Assembly: GCA_002737275.1 (NCBI GenBank)
Contig: NSIG01000014.1
Location: forward strand, 45,356 to 85,810
Source: Opitutia bacterium
GTDB lineage: Bacteria; Verrucomicrobiota; Verrucomicrobiia; Opitutales; Opitutaceae
Length of the DNA: 40,455 bases
Direction: 5' to 3'
This document shows, piece by piece, positions 17,625 through 26,363 of this stretch; the stretch's first letter is position 1, and every line of letters starts with the position of its first letter. The position numbers and the translations under genes are program-made. Under the pieces are notes generated by a model. It was not told the DNA's origin. It did not search any database and was given only the letters and a program-made list of their open reading frames with translations.

Positions 17625-18839
17625 ATGCTTACACCCGGCGAAGCCGAGCGGTTGATCCGCGAAAACATTTCCCTCCTTCACCGCGAGGATTGCCCGCTCG
17701 CGGCGGCCCACGGTCGCATTTTGCGCGCCGATCTGCGCGCGGACCGCGATTTGCCGCCCTTCGACCGCGTGACGATGGACGGCTACGCGTTGCGGGCGTC
17801 GGCCCTGGCGGCCGGCATGCGGACCTTTCGCATCGAAGGCGTGCAAGCGGCCGGCATGGTGCCGCGGACGCTCGGTGCATCGGCCGACGCGTGCGTTGAG
17901 ATCATGACCGGGGCCGTTTTGCCGAGCGGAGCGGATTGCGTCGTGCCTTACGAGGAAACCACCCGCGCCGCCCCGGGGACGACCGTGACGGTGAACGAAT
18001 CTGCGGCGAAGTTTTCCGCCGGCAACGCCGTGCATCGGCGGGGAGGCGATCACCGCGGCGGCGAAGCAATCGTGCGCGCCGGCACGCGCCTCACGGGTCG
18101 CGAGATCGCCGTGGCTGCGGCGTGCGGCTACGCGGCGCTCACCGTCGCGCATTCGCCTAAGATCGCGGTGGTCGCGACCGGCGACGAGCTCGTCGAGGTG
18201 GAAGCCGATGTCGCCCCGCACCAAATCCGACGCAGCAATGACCACGCGTTGCGTGCCTCGCTCATCCTCGCCGGTTACCCGCGCGTCGAACGGTTTCACG
18301 TCCGCGATGTGCGCCACGAGATCGAGCATCTGCTTTGGCACCTGCTCGCCGAATACGATGTGCTCTTGCTCACGGGCGGCGTTTCGAAGGGAAAGTTCGA
18401 TTTTCTCCCCGATGAACTCACTCGCCAAGGCGTGAAAAAAGTTTTCCACGGCGTCGCCCAGCGGCCGGGCAAACCGTTTTGGTTCGGTCTGAGCGCGCGC
18501 TCGACTCCGGTCTTCGCCCTGCCGGGCAATCCCGTCTCGAGCACCACCTGTCTCCACCGCTACGTGCTGCCGGCACTCGCGCACGCCAGCGGCGCCGCCC
18601 CGATCCAGCCACGCCTCGTCGCGCTGGCGGCTCCGGTGAATTTCCAGCCCAAGCTCGCCCGCCTGCTGCCGGTGAAACTCAGCAGCGGACCGGGCGCCGA
18701 ATTGCTCGCGACCCCGGACGAGGTAAATACCTCGGGCGATTTTGCCGGCCTCGTTGGGACCGACGGGTTCGTCGAACTGCCCGCCCATCAGGCGGAGTTC
18801 CCAGTGGGCACCGTGGTGGCATTTACCCCGTGGGTGTGA
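17625..18839 (+). CDS. moeA: Molybdopterin molybdenumtransferase MoeA
   Basis: DLPPFDRVTMDGYALRA, EIMTGAVLPSGADCVVPYEE, VAVVATGDELVE, LLTGGVSKGKFDFLPDEL, VFALPGNPVSSTTCLHRYVLPAL. Confidence 0.95.
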   Translation: MLTPGEAERLIRENISLLHREDCPLAAAHGRILRADLRADRDLPPFDRVTMDGYALRASALAAGMRTFRIEGVQAAGMVPRTLGASADACVEIMTGAVLPSGADCVVPYEETTRAAPGTTVTVNESAAKFSAGNAVHRRGGDHRGGEAIVRAGTRLTGREIAVAAACGYAALTVAHSPKIAVVATGDELVEVEADVAPHQIRRSNDHALRASLILAGYPRVERFHVRDVRHEIEHLLWHLLAEYDVLLLTGGVSKGKFDFLPDELTRQGVKKVFHGVAQRPGKPFWFGLSARSTPVFALPGNPVSSTTCLHRYVLPALAHASGAAPIQPRLVALAAPVNFQPKLARLLPVKLSSGPGAELLATPDEVNTSGDFAGLVGTDGFVELPAHQAEFPVGTVVAFTPWV

Positions 18840-18845
18840 ATTTGC

Positions 18846-18875
18846 GGCAGGAGCGGCTTTACGCCGGGACAATCG
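18846..18875 (+). repeat. REP-like palindrome GGCAGGAGCGGCTTTACGCCGGGACAATCG between moeA and moaC
   Basis: Shares AGGAGCGGCTTTA core with the 5613-5637 element. Confidence 0.45.
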
Positions 18876-18897
18876 AGGGCAAACTCCGCGCCACACT

Positions 18898-19395
18898 ATG
18901 CTTTCCCACCTCGACGCCCAAGGTCAGCCCGCGATGGTCAACGTCGGCCCCAAGGCCGTCACCCACCGTGTCGCCCGAGCCGTGGCCGTGGTCGTGCTCC
19001 CGCCGGCGCTGGCCGCGCTCCTGCGCGATGGCGACATCGCCACCAAAAAAGGCCCGGTGTTTCAGACGGCGATCCTCGCCGGAATTATGGGTGCCAAACG
19101 CACCTCCGACCTGATCCCTCTTTGCCACCCGCTCCCGCTCGACGATTGCAAAATCACCATCGAACAGCGCCCGGCTGCCGCCGATGGCTCGACCGAAGTC
19201 GTGATCACCTGCACGGCCGAAACCCACGCCAAAACCGGCGTCGAAATGGAAGCCCTGACCGGTGCCACCGTCGCCGCCCTCACGCTCTACGACATGGGTA
19301 AAGCGGTCTCGCACGATATCGTGATCAAAGACGTGCGCTTGCTTGAAAAAACCGGTGGAAAGAGTCATTTCGTCACGACCGGCGTCCGCACATGA
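18898..19395 (+). CDS. moaC: Cyclic pyranopterin monophosphate synthase MoaC
   Basis: MVNVGPKAVTHRVARA, AKRTSDLIPLCHPLPLDDCKI, KTGVEMEALTGATVAALTLYDMGKAVSHDIVIKDVRLLEKTGGKS. Confidence 0.97.
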   Translation: MLSHLDAQGQPAMVNVGPKAVTHRVARAVAVVVLPPALAALLRDGDIATKKGPVFQTAILAGIMGAKRTSDLIPLCHPLPLDDCKITIEQRPAAADGSTEVVITCTAETHAKTGVEMEALTGATVAALTLYDMGKAVSHDIVIKDVRLLEKTGGKSHFVTTGVRT

Positions 19396-19634
19396 TCACG
19401 GTCCACATCCAGTATTTCGCCATTCTTCGCGAGCAGCGCGGCGTCGCCCGCGAGACCCGCTCGACCCCCGCGGGCACCGCCGCCGCACTCTACGACGAGT
19501 TGCGCGCCCGCTATGGATTCTCACTGCCGCGGGACCGCGTGAGAGCAGCCGTAGATGAAAGCTTCGTCGCTTGGGACACGTCCTTGCGCGACGGGCAAAC
19601 CGTGGTATTCATCCCGCCCGTAGCCGGCGGTTAA
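19392..19634 (+). CDS. moaD: Molybdopterin synthase small subunit MoaD
   Basis: Ubiquitin-like MITVHIQYFAILREQRG...DGQTVVFIPPVAGG with C-terminal Gly-Gly; 4-nt overlap with moaC. Confidence 0.92.
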   Translation: MITVHIQYFAILREQRGVARETRSTPAGTAAALYDELRARYGFSLPRDRVRAAVDESFVAWDTSLRDGQTVVFIPPVAGG

Positions 19635-19668
19635 ACGACGCCGACAGCCGAGAGATTATTTTTCCAAA

Positions 19669-20112
19669 ATGTTTTGCATTTCGACTGAGCCTCTCGATCC
19701 CGCCGCTTTGCAACGCACGCTCGCCGACGCGCACGCGGGCGCCTGTGTGACGTTTGAAGGCTGGGTGCGTGACCATAACGACGGCCGTCCGGTCCTCGCG
19801 CTCGACTACGAGGCCTACGCGCCACTCGCCGAAAAAGAGGGCGCGCGCATTCTCGCCGAGGCCCGGGAGAAATTCGCCATCGTGGGTGCGGTCTGCATCC
19901 ACCGCGTGGGCTCCTTGCGCATCGGCGATCTTGCCGTTTGGGTCGGAGTTTCCGCCGCCCACCGGGGCGCGGCTTTCGATGCCTGCCGCTTCGTCATCGA
20001 CGAAACCAAGGCTCGCGTGCCCGTCTGGAAAAAAGAGCACTACGCCGTCGGGGATACTGCTTGGATCAATTGCGCCACAAGGGGCGACCACGCTGCGGCG
20101 GTGAAAAGTTAA
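19669..20112 (+). CDS. moaE: Molybdopterin synthase catalytic subunit MoaE
   Basis: GACVTFEGWVRDHNDGRPVLALDYEAY, CIHRVGSLRIGDLAVWVGVSAAHRGAAFDACRFVIDETKARVPVWKKEHY. Confidence 0.95.
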   Translation: MFCISTEPLDPAALQRTLADAHAGACVTFEGWVRDHNDGRPVLALDYEAYAPLAEKEGARILAEAREKFAIVGAVCIHRVGSLRIGDLAVWVGVSAAHRGAAFDACRFVIDETKARVPVWKKEHYAVGDTAWINCATRGDHAAAVKS

Positions 20113-20217
20113 GCCGGCGTTTCCATCCGCCGGTTCCCCCCTCGTCTCAATCGCCGGAGTCCCCTGGTCTTCGCTTGTCTCCACCGGCCTCGACTGAGTT
20201 CGGGAGCGTCCGAGCGC

Positions 20218-20466
20218 CTTTGGGTCAACAGTGGCGTCGCGGTTTTGCTGCTCATTCTGCTGGTGGTTATCGTGAGAAAACTAGCCGCGGTGAATAAAAT
20301 CGTGCTGGCCATGGCGGGCACCGGGGCGATTACCGGGCTCGGGTTCAGTTAGATTTACGAGCGCGACGAGCCGAAGTTTATGACTCCTTTGGTGGAGAAA
20401 ATCGCCCCGCTTTTCCCCTCGAAAATCACCTACAAGTCCAAGCAGCAAAACGCTCTGCGGCCCTGA
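20218..20466 (+). pseudogene. Small membrane-anchored hypothetical protein interrupted by in-frame TAG (20350-20352); 5' end uncertain
   Basis: LWVNSGVAVLLLILLVVIVRKLAAVNKIVLAMAGTGAITGLGFS*IYERDEPKFMTPLVEKIAPLFPSKITYKSKQQNALRP*, same frame on both sides of the stop. Confidence 0.55.
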
Positions 20467-20568
20467 GCGGGCCCCGCGGAGCATCTCGATCGGCCGAGAT
20501 TTTTTCCACCGCACCCGCAAAATCAGATTGGTTTCCCGCCAACCGATCGGTAATTCTCCCGCCTCTCT

Positions 20569-22077
20569 ATGGCCAAAACGCACTCCGACATTGGACTCAT
20601 CGGCCTTGCCGTCATGGGTCAAAACCTAGCCCTCAATATCGCCGACCACGGCTTCCAGATCTCGGTTTTCAACCGCACGGTCGAAAAGACGGAAAAATTC
20701 GTCGCGGAAAATCCCTCCACTCCCGGCGGCCTCATCGGCGCCAAAACCCTCCCGGAATTCGTCCAGTCTCTCGCCAAGCCGCGGAAGATGATTATCCTCG
20801 TCCAAGCCGGCAAAGCCACCGACGCGGTCATCGACAGCCTCATCCCGCTGCTCGAGGCCAACGATATCATCATCGACGGCGGCAACGCTCTCTGGACCGA
20901 TACCATTCGCCGCGAAAAATCCCTGAAGGGAAAAGGTCTCCGCTTCATCGGCTCCGGCGTTTCCGGCGGTGAAGAAGGCGCGCGCTTCGGCCCGTCGCTC
21001 ATGCCCGGCGGCGAATTCGAGGCCTGGAAAGAGCTCAAGCCCATCTGGGAAGCCGTCGCCGCGAAGGTCGACCGCAAGACCGGTCGCCCCATCATGGGCG
21101 CCACTCCCGGCAAGCCCGTCAAAGGCGGCGTGCCCTGCACCACCTACATCGGCGAAAACGGCGCCGGCCACTACGTCAAGATGGTCCACAACGGCATCGA
21201 GTATGGCGACATGCAGATGATCTGTGAGGCCTATTCTCTCATGCAGGGTCTCCTCGGCCTCAAACCCGCTGAAATGGGTGAGATTTTCTCCACTTGGAAC
21301 AAAGGCGCCCTCGACAGCTTCCTGATCGAGATCACCGCCGATATTCTCAAGCAGAAGGACCCGATGACGAAGAAGCCCTTTGTCGACATCGTCCTCGACA
21401 CCGCTGGCCAAAAAGGCACCGGCAAGTGGACCTCCGTCAACGCCCTCGACATGGGTGTGCCGGCTCCGACCATCGCCGAATCCGTGTTTGCGCGCTGTCT
21501 CTCCGCGATCAAAGAAGAGCGCGTCGCCGCTTCGAAAGTGCTCAAGGGTCCGAAGATCAAGAAAGTCTCCCCGGCCAAGAAGAAAGAGCTGATCAAAGCC
21601 ATCCACGACGCCCTCTATTGTTCGAAAATCTGTTCCTACGCACAGGGGTTTCAGCTCATGCGCACCGCGCAGGGCGAATACGGGTGGAAACTCAACTTCG
21701 GCCAGATCGCCCAGATCTTCCGCGGCGGTTGCATCATCCGCGCCGCGTTCCTCCAAAAAATCACCGAGGCCTACGCCCGCAACCCGAAGCTCGCGAATCT
21801 TCTCCTCGACGGCTATTTCAACAAAACCATCCAGAAGGCGCAGACCAACTGGCGCAAAGTCATCAGCCTCGCGGTGGAGAACGGCATCAGCATCCCGACG
21901 TTTGGATCGGCCCTGAGCTACTACGACGCCTACCGCTCGGCCCGCTTGCCGGCCAACCTGCTCCAAGCCCAGCGCGACTACTTCGGGGCCCACACTTACG
22001 AGCGCACCGACAAGCCCCGCGGCAAGTTCTACCACATCGACTGGCCCGAGCCCACACGCCCGCAGTTGGAGGCGTGA
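20569..22077 (+). CDS. gnd: 6-phosphogluconate dehydrogenase, decarboxylating
   Basis: [104 protein letters not shown]. Confidence 0.98.
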   Translation: MAKTHSDIGLIGLAVMGQNLALNIADHGFQISVFNRTVEKTEKFVAENPSTPGGLIGAKTLPEFVQSLAKPRKMIILVQAGKATDAVIDSLIPLLEANDIIIDGGNALWTDTIRREKSLKGKGLRFIGSGVSGGEEGARFGPSLMPGGEFEAWKELKPIWEAVAAKVDRKTGRPIMGATPGKPVKGGVPCTTYIGENGAGHYVKMVHNGIEYGDMQMICEAYSLMQGLLGLKPAEMGEIFSTWNKGALDSFLIEITADILKQKDPMTKKPFVDIVLDTAGQKGTGKWTSVNALDMGVPAPTIAESVFARCLSAIKEERVAASKVLKGPKIKKVSPAKKKELIKAIHDALYCSKICSYAQGFQLMRTAQGEYGWKLNFGQIAQIFRGGCIIRAAFLQKITEAYARNPKLANLLLDGYFNKTIQKAQTNWRKVISLAVENGISIPTFGSALSYYDAYRSARLPANLLQAQRDYFGAHTYERTDKPRGKFYHIDWPEPTRPQLEA

Positions 22078-22201
22078 GGCCGGAGTTGTCGTGTTCGGTG
22101 ACAATGTAGAGCGGTAGTGGAGCAGAACGCCCTTACCTTCTAACTCGTTCTTTTGCGTTTTCCGGTCAGGCCTACACCCAAATAGGCTGGCCGGAAATTG
22201 C

Positions 22202-22648
22202 TCGGGTAAACGATTTCTCAGCGAAACGGCCATCGCGCTGCACGGCGCGCCCGAGTTCATCCGCTCCGACAACGGACCGGCGTTCATCGCTAAGGAACTC
22301 CAACGCTGACTGACCGAACAGAATATCAAGACCCTCTACATCACCCCGGCGAGTCCGTGGGAGAACGGCTTTGTGGAATCGTTCCACTCCCGTTTCCGCG
22401 ACGAATGCCTCAACCGCGAGCAGCTCTGGACCCTGACCGAGGCCCGGGTCGTGATCGAAGACTTCCGCCAGGACTACAACGCCGAGCGGCCCCACAGCTC
22501 GCTCGGCTATCTCTCTCCGCAACGCTTCGCCACGAAACAACCTTTACCAATCCCAAGCTCCAGGCCGGACCGCCAAGCCGGTCCGTCCCTTCGCTTGGAA
22601 TTGCCAACCACAACTGAAGTCAGCACAATAACCGAAGCTAAAGACTAA
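22202..22648 (+). pseudogene. Truncated IS3-family (OrfB, rve integrase) transposase remnant with internal TGA
   Basis: RFLSETAIALHGAPEFIRSDNGPAFIAKELQR*LTEQNIKTLYITPASPWENGFVESFHSRFRDECLNREQLWTLTEARVVIEDFRQDYNAERPHSSLGYLSPQRFA; TGA at 22307-22309; no catalytic N-terminal part upstream. Confidence 0.88.
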
Positions 22649-22704
22649 CACTCCACCTAGCCCAGTTTTCGGGCCCCGCTCACGCTCACGCTCTTGCTGC
22701 ACTC

Positions 22705-24294
22705 ATGCTCCCAAAACTCCCTATGAAAATACCTCGCCCGTTCATCGTCCTTGCCCTCGCACTCGCGCTCCTCCCGCCCGCCTGGGCCGAACTCAAGCTC
22801 CCCGCCATCTTCTGCGATCACATGGTCTTGCAGCAAAAGTTGGCCAACCCGGTCTGGGGTTGGGATACCCCCGGCACCACCGTCACCGTCTCGTTCGCCG
22901 GTCAATCCTATGCCGCCACCGCCGGCGCCGATGGGCGTTGGACCATCAAACTCGCCGCCCAATCCGCCAACAAAACCCCTCAAACCCTCACCATCGTTTC
23001 CGGCGCGGCTCGCCTTGAAATCAAAGACGTCCTCATCGGCGAGGTCTGGATGTGCTCTGGCCAGTCCAACATGCAATGGTCCGTCGGGCAGACCTACACC
23101 GGCGACCTCGAAGGCGCCGGCGCTCGCCGCCCGCACTTTCGCATTGTTTCCGTCCCGCAGGTCGGCACGCAGGATTTGAAAACCGATTTCAAGGGCAAGT
23201 GGGAGGTCGCCGATCCCGCCAACGTCAAAGACTTCAGCGCCATCGGCTACATTTACGGCCGCTATCTGCACGATATTCTCGATGTGCCGGTCGGCTTGAT
23301 CGACAACGCTTGGGGCGGATCCGCCGCCGAAGCATGGGTCCGCCGCGAGACCATCGAAAACGATCCGCGCTTTGCCCTCCTCATGGCCAACACCCGCCAA
23401 CGCGAGGCCAACCTGACCTCGGAGAAGAGTAAGGCCGATTTCGCCAAAGCCTTGGCCGACCAGAAAATCGCGGCCGAGAAAGCCAAAGCCGAAAAGAAGT
23501 CCGCCACCAAAGCCCCAGCCGATCCCGCCGCTTGGCTCACCGGCAATGCCCGCCCCGGAAATATCTTTGCCGGCATCGTCAATCCCACCCTCGGCTACGG
23601 CCTGAAGGGCGTCATCTGGTATCAGGGCGAATCCAACGCCGGCCGCGCCTACGAACACGCCGAGTTGTTCCCCTTCCTCATCGAGCAGTGGCGCAAGGAA
23701 CAGGGCCAGGGAGATTTCTCGTTTTACTGGGCGCAACTCGCCGACTTCAAAGCCGAGGCCGCCACGCCCGGCGAGAGTGACTGGGCCGAGCTCCGCGAGA
23801 CGCAGACTAAAACCCTGAGTCTGCCCAACACCGGCCAAGCCGTGATCACCGATCTCGGCGAAGCCCGAGACATCCACCCGCGCAACAAATACGATGTCGC
23901 CTCCCGGCTCGTGCGTTGGGCGCTCGTGAAAGATTACGGCCTGAAGTTCCCCTACCGCAGCCCCGAGTACCAGAGCATGAAGGTCGCCGGCGACAAAATC
24001 GTCGTTACCCTCGATTGCTTCGGCAGCACCCTGCGCGCGTTCGACGTGACTGAGGCCCGCGGCTTCGCGATCTGTGGCGCCGACCGCGTCTGGCGTTGGG
24101 CCGCCGGCAAAATCATCGCCGCGAACCAAGTTGAAGTCTCGCACTCCGAGGTGCCCGCGCCGGTCGCCGTCCGCTACGCCTGGGCCGACAACCCCGTCTG
24201 CAATCTCTTCTCCGCTGACGGACTGCCGGTCACGCCGTTCCGTACCGACGACTTCGAGATGACCACGAAGCCGAAGGCCGCCGCCAAGCTCTAA
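22705..24294 (+). CDS. Secreted sialate O-acetylesterase (SASA/SGNH family)
   Basis: LKLPAIFCDHMVLQQKLANPVWGWDTPGTTVTVSFAGQS, GEVWMCSGQSNMQWSV, GVIWYQGESNAGRAYEHAELFPFLIEQWR, DIHPRNKYDVASRLVRWAL. Confidence 0.93.
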   Translation: MLPKLPMKIPRPFIVLALALALLPPAWAELKLPAIFCDHMVLQQKLANPVWGWDTPGTTVTVSFAGQSYAATAGADGRWTIKLAAQSANKTPQTLTIVSGAARLEIKDVLIGEVWMCSGQSNMQWSVGQTYTGDLEGAGARRPHFRIVSVPQVGTQDLKTDFKGKWEVADPANVKDFSAIGYIYGRYLHDILDVPVGLIDNAWGGSAAEAWVRRETIENDPRFALLMANTRQREANLTSEKSKADFAKALADQKIAAEKAKAEKKSATKAPADPAAWLTGNARPGNIFAGIVNPTLGYGLKGVIWYQGESNAGRAYEHAELFPFLIEQWRKEQGQGDFSFYWAQLADFKAEAATPGESDWAELRETQTKTLSLPNTGQAVITDLGEARDIHPRNKYDVASRLVRWALVKDYGLKFPYRSPEYQSMKVAGDKIVVTLDCFGSTLRAFDVTEARGFAICGADRVWRWAAGKIIAANQVEVSHSEVPAPVAVRYAWADNPVCNLFSADGLPVTPFRTDDFEMTTKPKAAAKL

Positions 24295-24305
24295 GCCGGG
24301 TCGAG

Positions 24306-24381
24306 GACGAGGTAGGAGCCCGCTTGCGGGTGATCGTTGCGCTGCCACCGTGAGCTCGCGCGCTCCTGCCTTTACCTCGTC
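24306..24381. repeat. REPIN-like inverted pair of REP palindromes
   Basis: GACGAGGTAGGAGCCCGCTTGCGGGTGATCG ... CGCGCTCCTGCCTTTACCTCGTC; outer arms GACGAGGTA...TACCTCGTC, inner AGGAGC...GCTCCT. Confidence 0.6.
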
Positions 24382-24407
24382 ACTGCTCAACGGCGAGCGT
24401 TTATCAC

Positions 24408-25211
24408 ATGCTCCTTCGCCCATTCCTGATTGGGATCGCGGTTAGCTCCAACGCCGTCCTCACCCTTGCCGCCGCCGAATCTTCGCCTGCGGTTGCGACC
24501 CTCCGCGTTCTCACCTACAACATCCACCACGGCGAAGGGGTGGACGGCAAACTCGACCTCGTCCGCCTGGCCGGCGTCATCACCGCCGCCCGCGCCGACG
24601 TCGTCGCGCTCCAAGAGGTTGACCAGAAAACCACGCGCACCGGCGGCGTCGATCAGGCCGCCGAACTTGCCCGGCTCACCGGCCTGCATGTCGCCTACGG
24701 CAAAGCGATTGACTACCAAAGCGGCGCCTACGGCCAAGCCCTGCTCAGCCGCTGGCCGTTGGCTGACTTCACCATTCACCCGCTGCCTAACCCGGCGAAG
24801 GTCGAGCCCCGCATTGCCATCTCTACGATCGTGCGCCCGCCCGGCCAACCCGCGTTCCGCCTCGTCGGCACGCACCTCGATGCCACGCGCGACGACACCG
24901 CCCGCTGGCAACAAGCCGCGCGCCTGATCGAACTCTTCGGCGCCGATGCCACCCCCACGATTCTCATCGGCGATCTCAACGCCCGCCCCGAAACCCGCAT
25001 CATGCAGGCGCTACTCCAACCGTTCACCGATGCCTCCGCCAGCCAGCCGGCGCTCACGAGCCCGGCCGAAAACCCCAGGGCACGGATCGACTTCGTTCTC
25101 TTCCGCCCCGCGACCGCTTGGCGCGTTCTCTCCTCGAGTGTTATCCCCGAAGCCATCGCCTCCGATCACCGGCCGCTGCTGGTGGAGCTGGTTCTGGCTG
25201 CGGCCGACTAG
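24408..25211 (+). CDS. Endonuclease/exonuclease/phosphatase-family secreted protein
   Basis: LRVLTYNIHHGEGVDGKLDLVRLAGVITAARADVVALQEVDQ, LVGTHLDATRDD, TILIGDLNARPETRIM, ARIDFVLFRP, AIASDHRPLLVEL. Confidence 0.92.
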   Translation: MLLRPFLIGIAVSSNAVLTLAAAESSPAVATLRVLTYNIHHGEGVDGKLDLVRLAGVITAARADVVALQEVDQKTTRTGGVDQAAELARLTGLHVAYGKAIDYQSGAYGQALLSRWPLADFTIHPLPNPAKVEPRIAISTIVRPPGQPAFRLVGTHLDATRDDTARWQQAARLIELFGADATPTILIGDLNARPETRIMQALLQPFTDASASQPALTSPAENPRARIDFVLFRPATAWRVLSSSVIPEAIASDHRPLLVELVLAAAD

Positions 25212-25295
25212 CGATTCAGTTCATTTGTCGTGCAACGCCCTTTCAAACTTTTGAACCGGCCTTAAAATTATTTGGTGACAAACGGTAAATGTTTC

Positions 25296-25399
25296 AATTC
25301 TGCTTGCGGCCCCTAGCAAGTTTGGCATCGACCCGGTCATCCTAATTCTGTAAATTTTTTGGCAGCCCCTTCGAAATTCGTTTCCCAAAATTCTGTAAA
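25296..25399 (+). promoter_or_regulatory. Rhodopsin leader: three spaced AATTCTG motifs plus a small hairpin
   Basis: AATTCTG at 25296, 25344 and 25389 (spacing 48 and 45 bp; the last two extend to AATTCTGTAAA); hairpin CTTGC-GGCCCCTA-GCAAG at 25303-25320. Confidence 0.4.
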
Positions 25400-25490
25400 A
25401 ACCCGTTCAACCGTTCAGCCGATAGGCCCAAACGCCCAAGACTCACTTCTATCGCGCCACCGCGAGCTCGTCTCTCAAAAAAATTTCCCC

Positions 25491-26291
25491 ATGTTAACTA
25501 AATTAAAATCAAAAAAACTTAGGACCCTTTCAGTGGTTCTAATCGGTTTATTATCGTCGAGCAACGCCTTCGCTGCTGCGGGCTCCAACTTAAAATCCGA
25601 CGATTTTGTCGGGGTATCGTTTTGGATGATCTCAATGGCCCTTGTCGCCGCGACCGCCTTCTTCTTCCTCGAAACCCAACGGGTGACGGCGAAGTGGAAG
25701 ACTTCGCTGACGGTGTCCGGTCTGGTCACGATGGTGGCCGCGTGGCACTATTTCTACATGCGCGATGTGTGGGTAGCCACCGGCACTACACCAACGGTTT
25801 ATCGCTACATCGATTGGATTATCACCGTCCCACTGCTGATGGTCGAATTCTATTTGATTCTCTCGGCTATCACTAAAGTCCCGGCCGGTGTGTTTTGGCG
25901 TTTAATGATCGGAACGTTCGTCATGCTCATCGCTGGCTTCATGGGCGAGGCCGGTTACTTAGCTGTCTTGCCTGCATTTATCATCGGTATGGCTGGATGG
26001 GCTTTCATTGTTTGGGAAATTTACGCTGGCGAAGCTGGTAAGATCAACGCGGATTCAGCACCCGCCTCGGTGCAATCAGCCTTTAAGTTGATGCGTGCAA
26101 TTGTGCTTTTTGGTTGGGCAATTTACCCAATCGGTTATTTCCTCGGTTATCTAACCGGTGCCGGTCCGGAGAGCAGCATGAAGATGTTGAACATTGTTTA
26201 TAATCTGGCCGACGTCGTAAACAAGATCGCCTTCGGCGTGATTATTTGGACGGTCGCAGTTTCTGAGTCTGATAAAGCGTCCGCAAAGTAA
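25491..26291 (+). CDS. Proteorhodopsin, predicted green-absorbing outward H+ pump
   Basis: Seven-helix protein with signal peptide MLTKLKSKKLRTLSVVLIGLLSSSNAFA; WKTSLTVSGLVTMVAAWHYFYMRDVW; RYIDWIITVPLLMVEFYLI (D108/T112/L116/E119 = GPR D97/T101/L105/E108); FGWAIYPIGYFLGYL; NLADVVNKIAFGVIIW (retinal Lys). Confidence 0.97.
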   Translation: MLTKLKSKKLRTLSVVLIGLLSSSNAFAAAGSNLKSDDFVGVSFWMISMALVAATAFFFLETQRVTAKWKTSLTVSGLVTMVAAWHYFYMRDVWVATGTTPTVYRYIDWIITVPLLMVEFYLILSAITKVPAGVFWRLMIGTFVMLIAGFMGEAGYLAVLPAFIIGMAGWAFIVWEIYAGEAGKINADSAPASVQSAFKLMRAIVLFGWAIYPIGYFLGYLTGAGPESSMKMLNIVYNLADVVNKIAFGVIIWTVAVSESDKASAK

Positions 26292-26305
26292 TAGGCCCGC
26301 ACAAG

Positions 26306-26351
26306 TTCCGGTCGAAACGCTGCTTCTTTTTGGCGTTCGACCGGAATTTTA
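26306..26351 (+). terminator. Hairpin with T-tract between rhodopsin and crtE
   Basis: TTCCGGTCGAAACGC (26306-26320) pairs with GCGTTCGACCGGAA (26333-26346) with one bulge, followed by TTTTAT. Confidence 0.75.
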
Positions 26352-26363
26352 TCACCCCCAGTT

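Noticed and set aside
17304-18896. 530-aa minus-strand ORF opposite moeA
   Set aside because: Antisense shadow ORF of moeA.
1-20466. TAG recoding (amber suppression) to explain the TAG interruptions at 480, in the RelE toxin and at 20350
   Set aside because: TAG also ends apparently normal genes here (gmk, the EEP-family gene), and one of the cases also needs a frameshift; mutation or sequencing error is simpler.
20626-22329. 567-aa minus-strand ORF opposite gnd
   Set aside because: Antisense shadow ORF; gnd on the plus strand is unambiguous.
22657-24423. 588-aa minus-strand ORF opposite the sialate O-acetylesterase
   Set aside because: Antisense shadow; the plus-strand product has clear family motifs and a signal peptide.
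25491-26291. Xanthorhodopsin-type carotenoid antenna for the rhodopsin
   Set aside because: Phe rather than Gly at the helix-E fenestration position, and no carotenoid hydroxylase or ketolase in the cassette.
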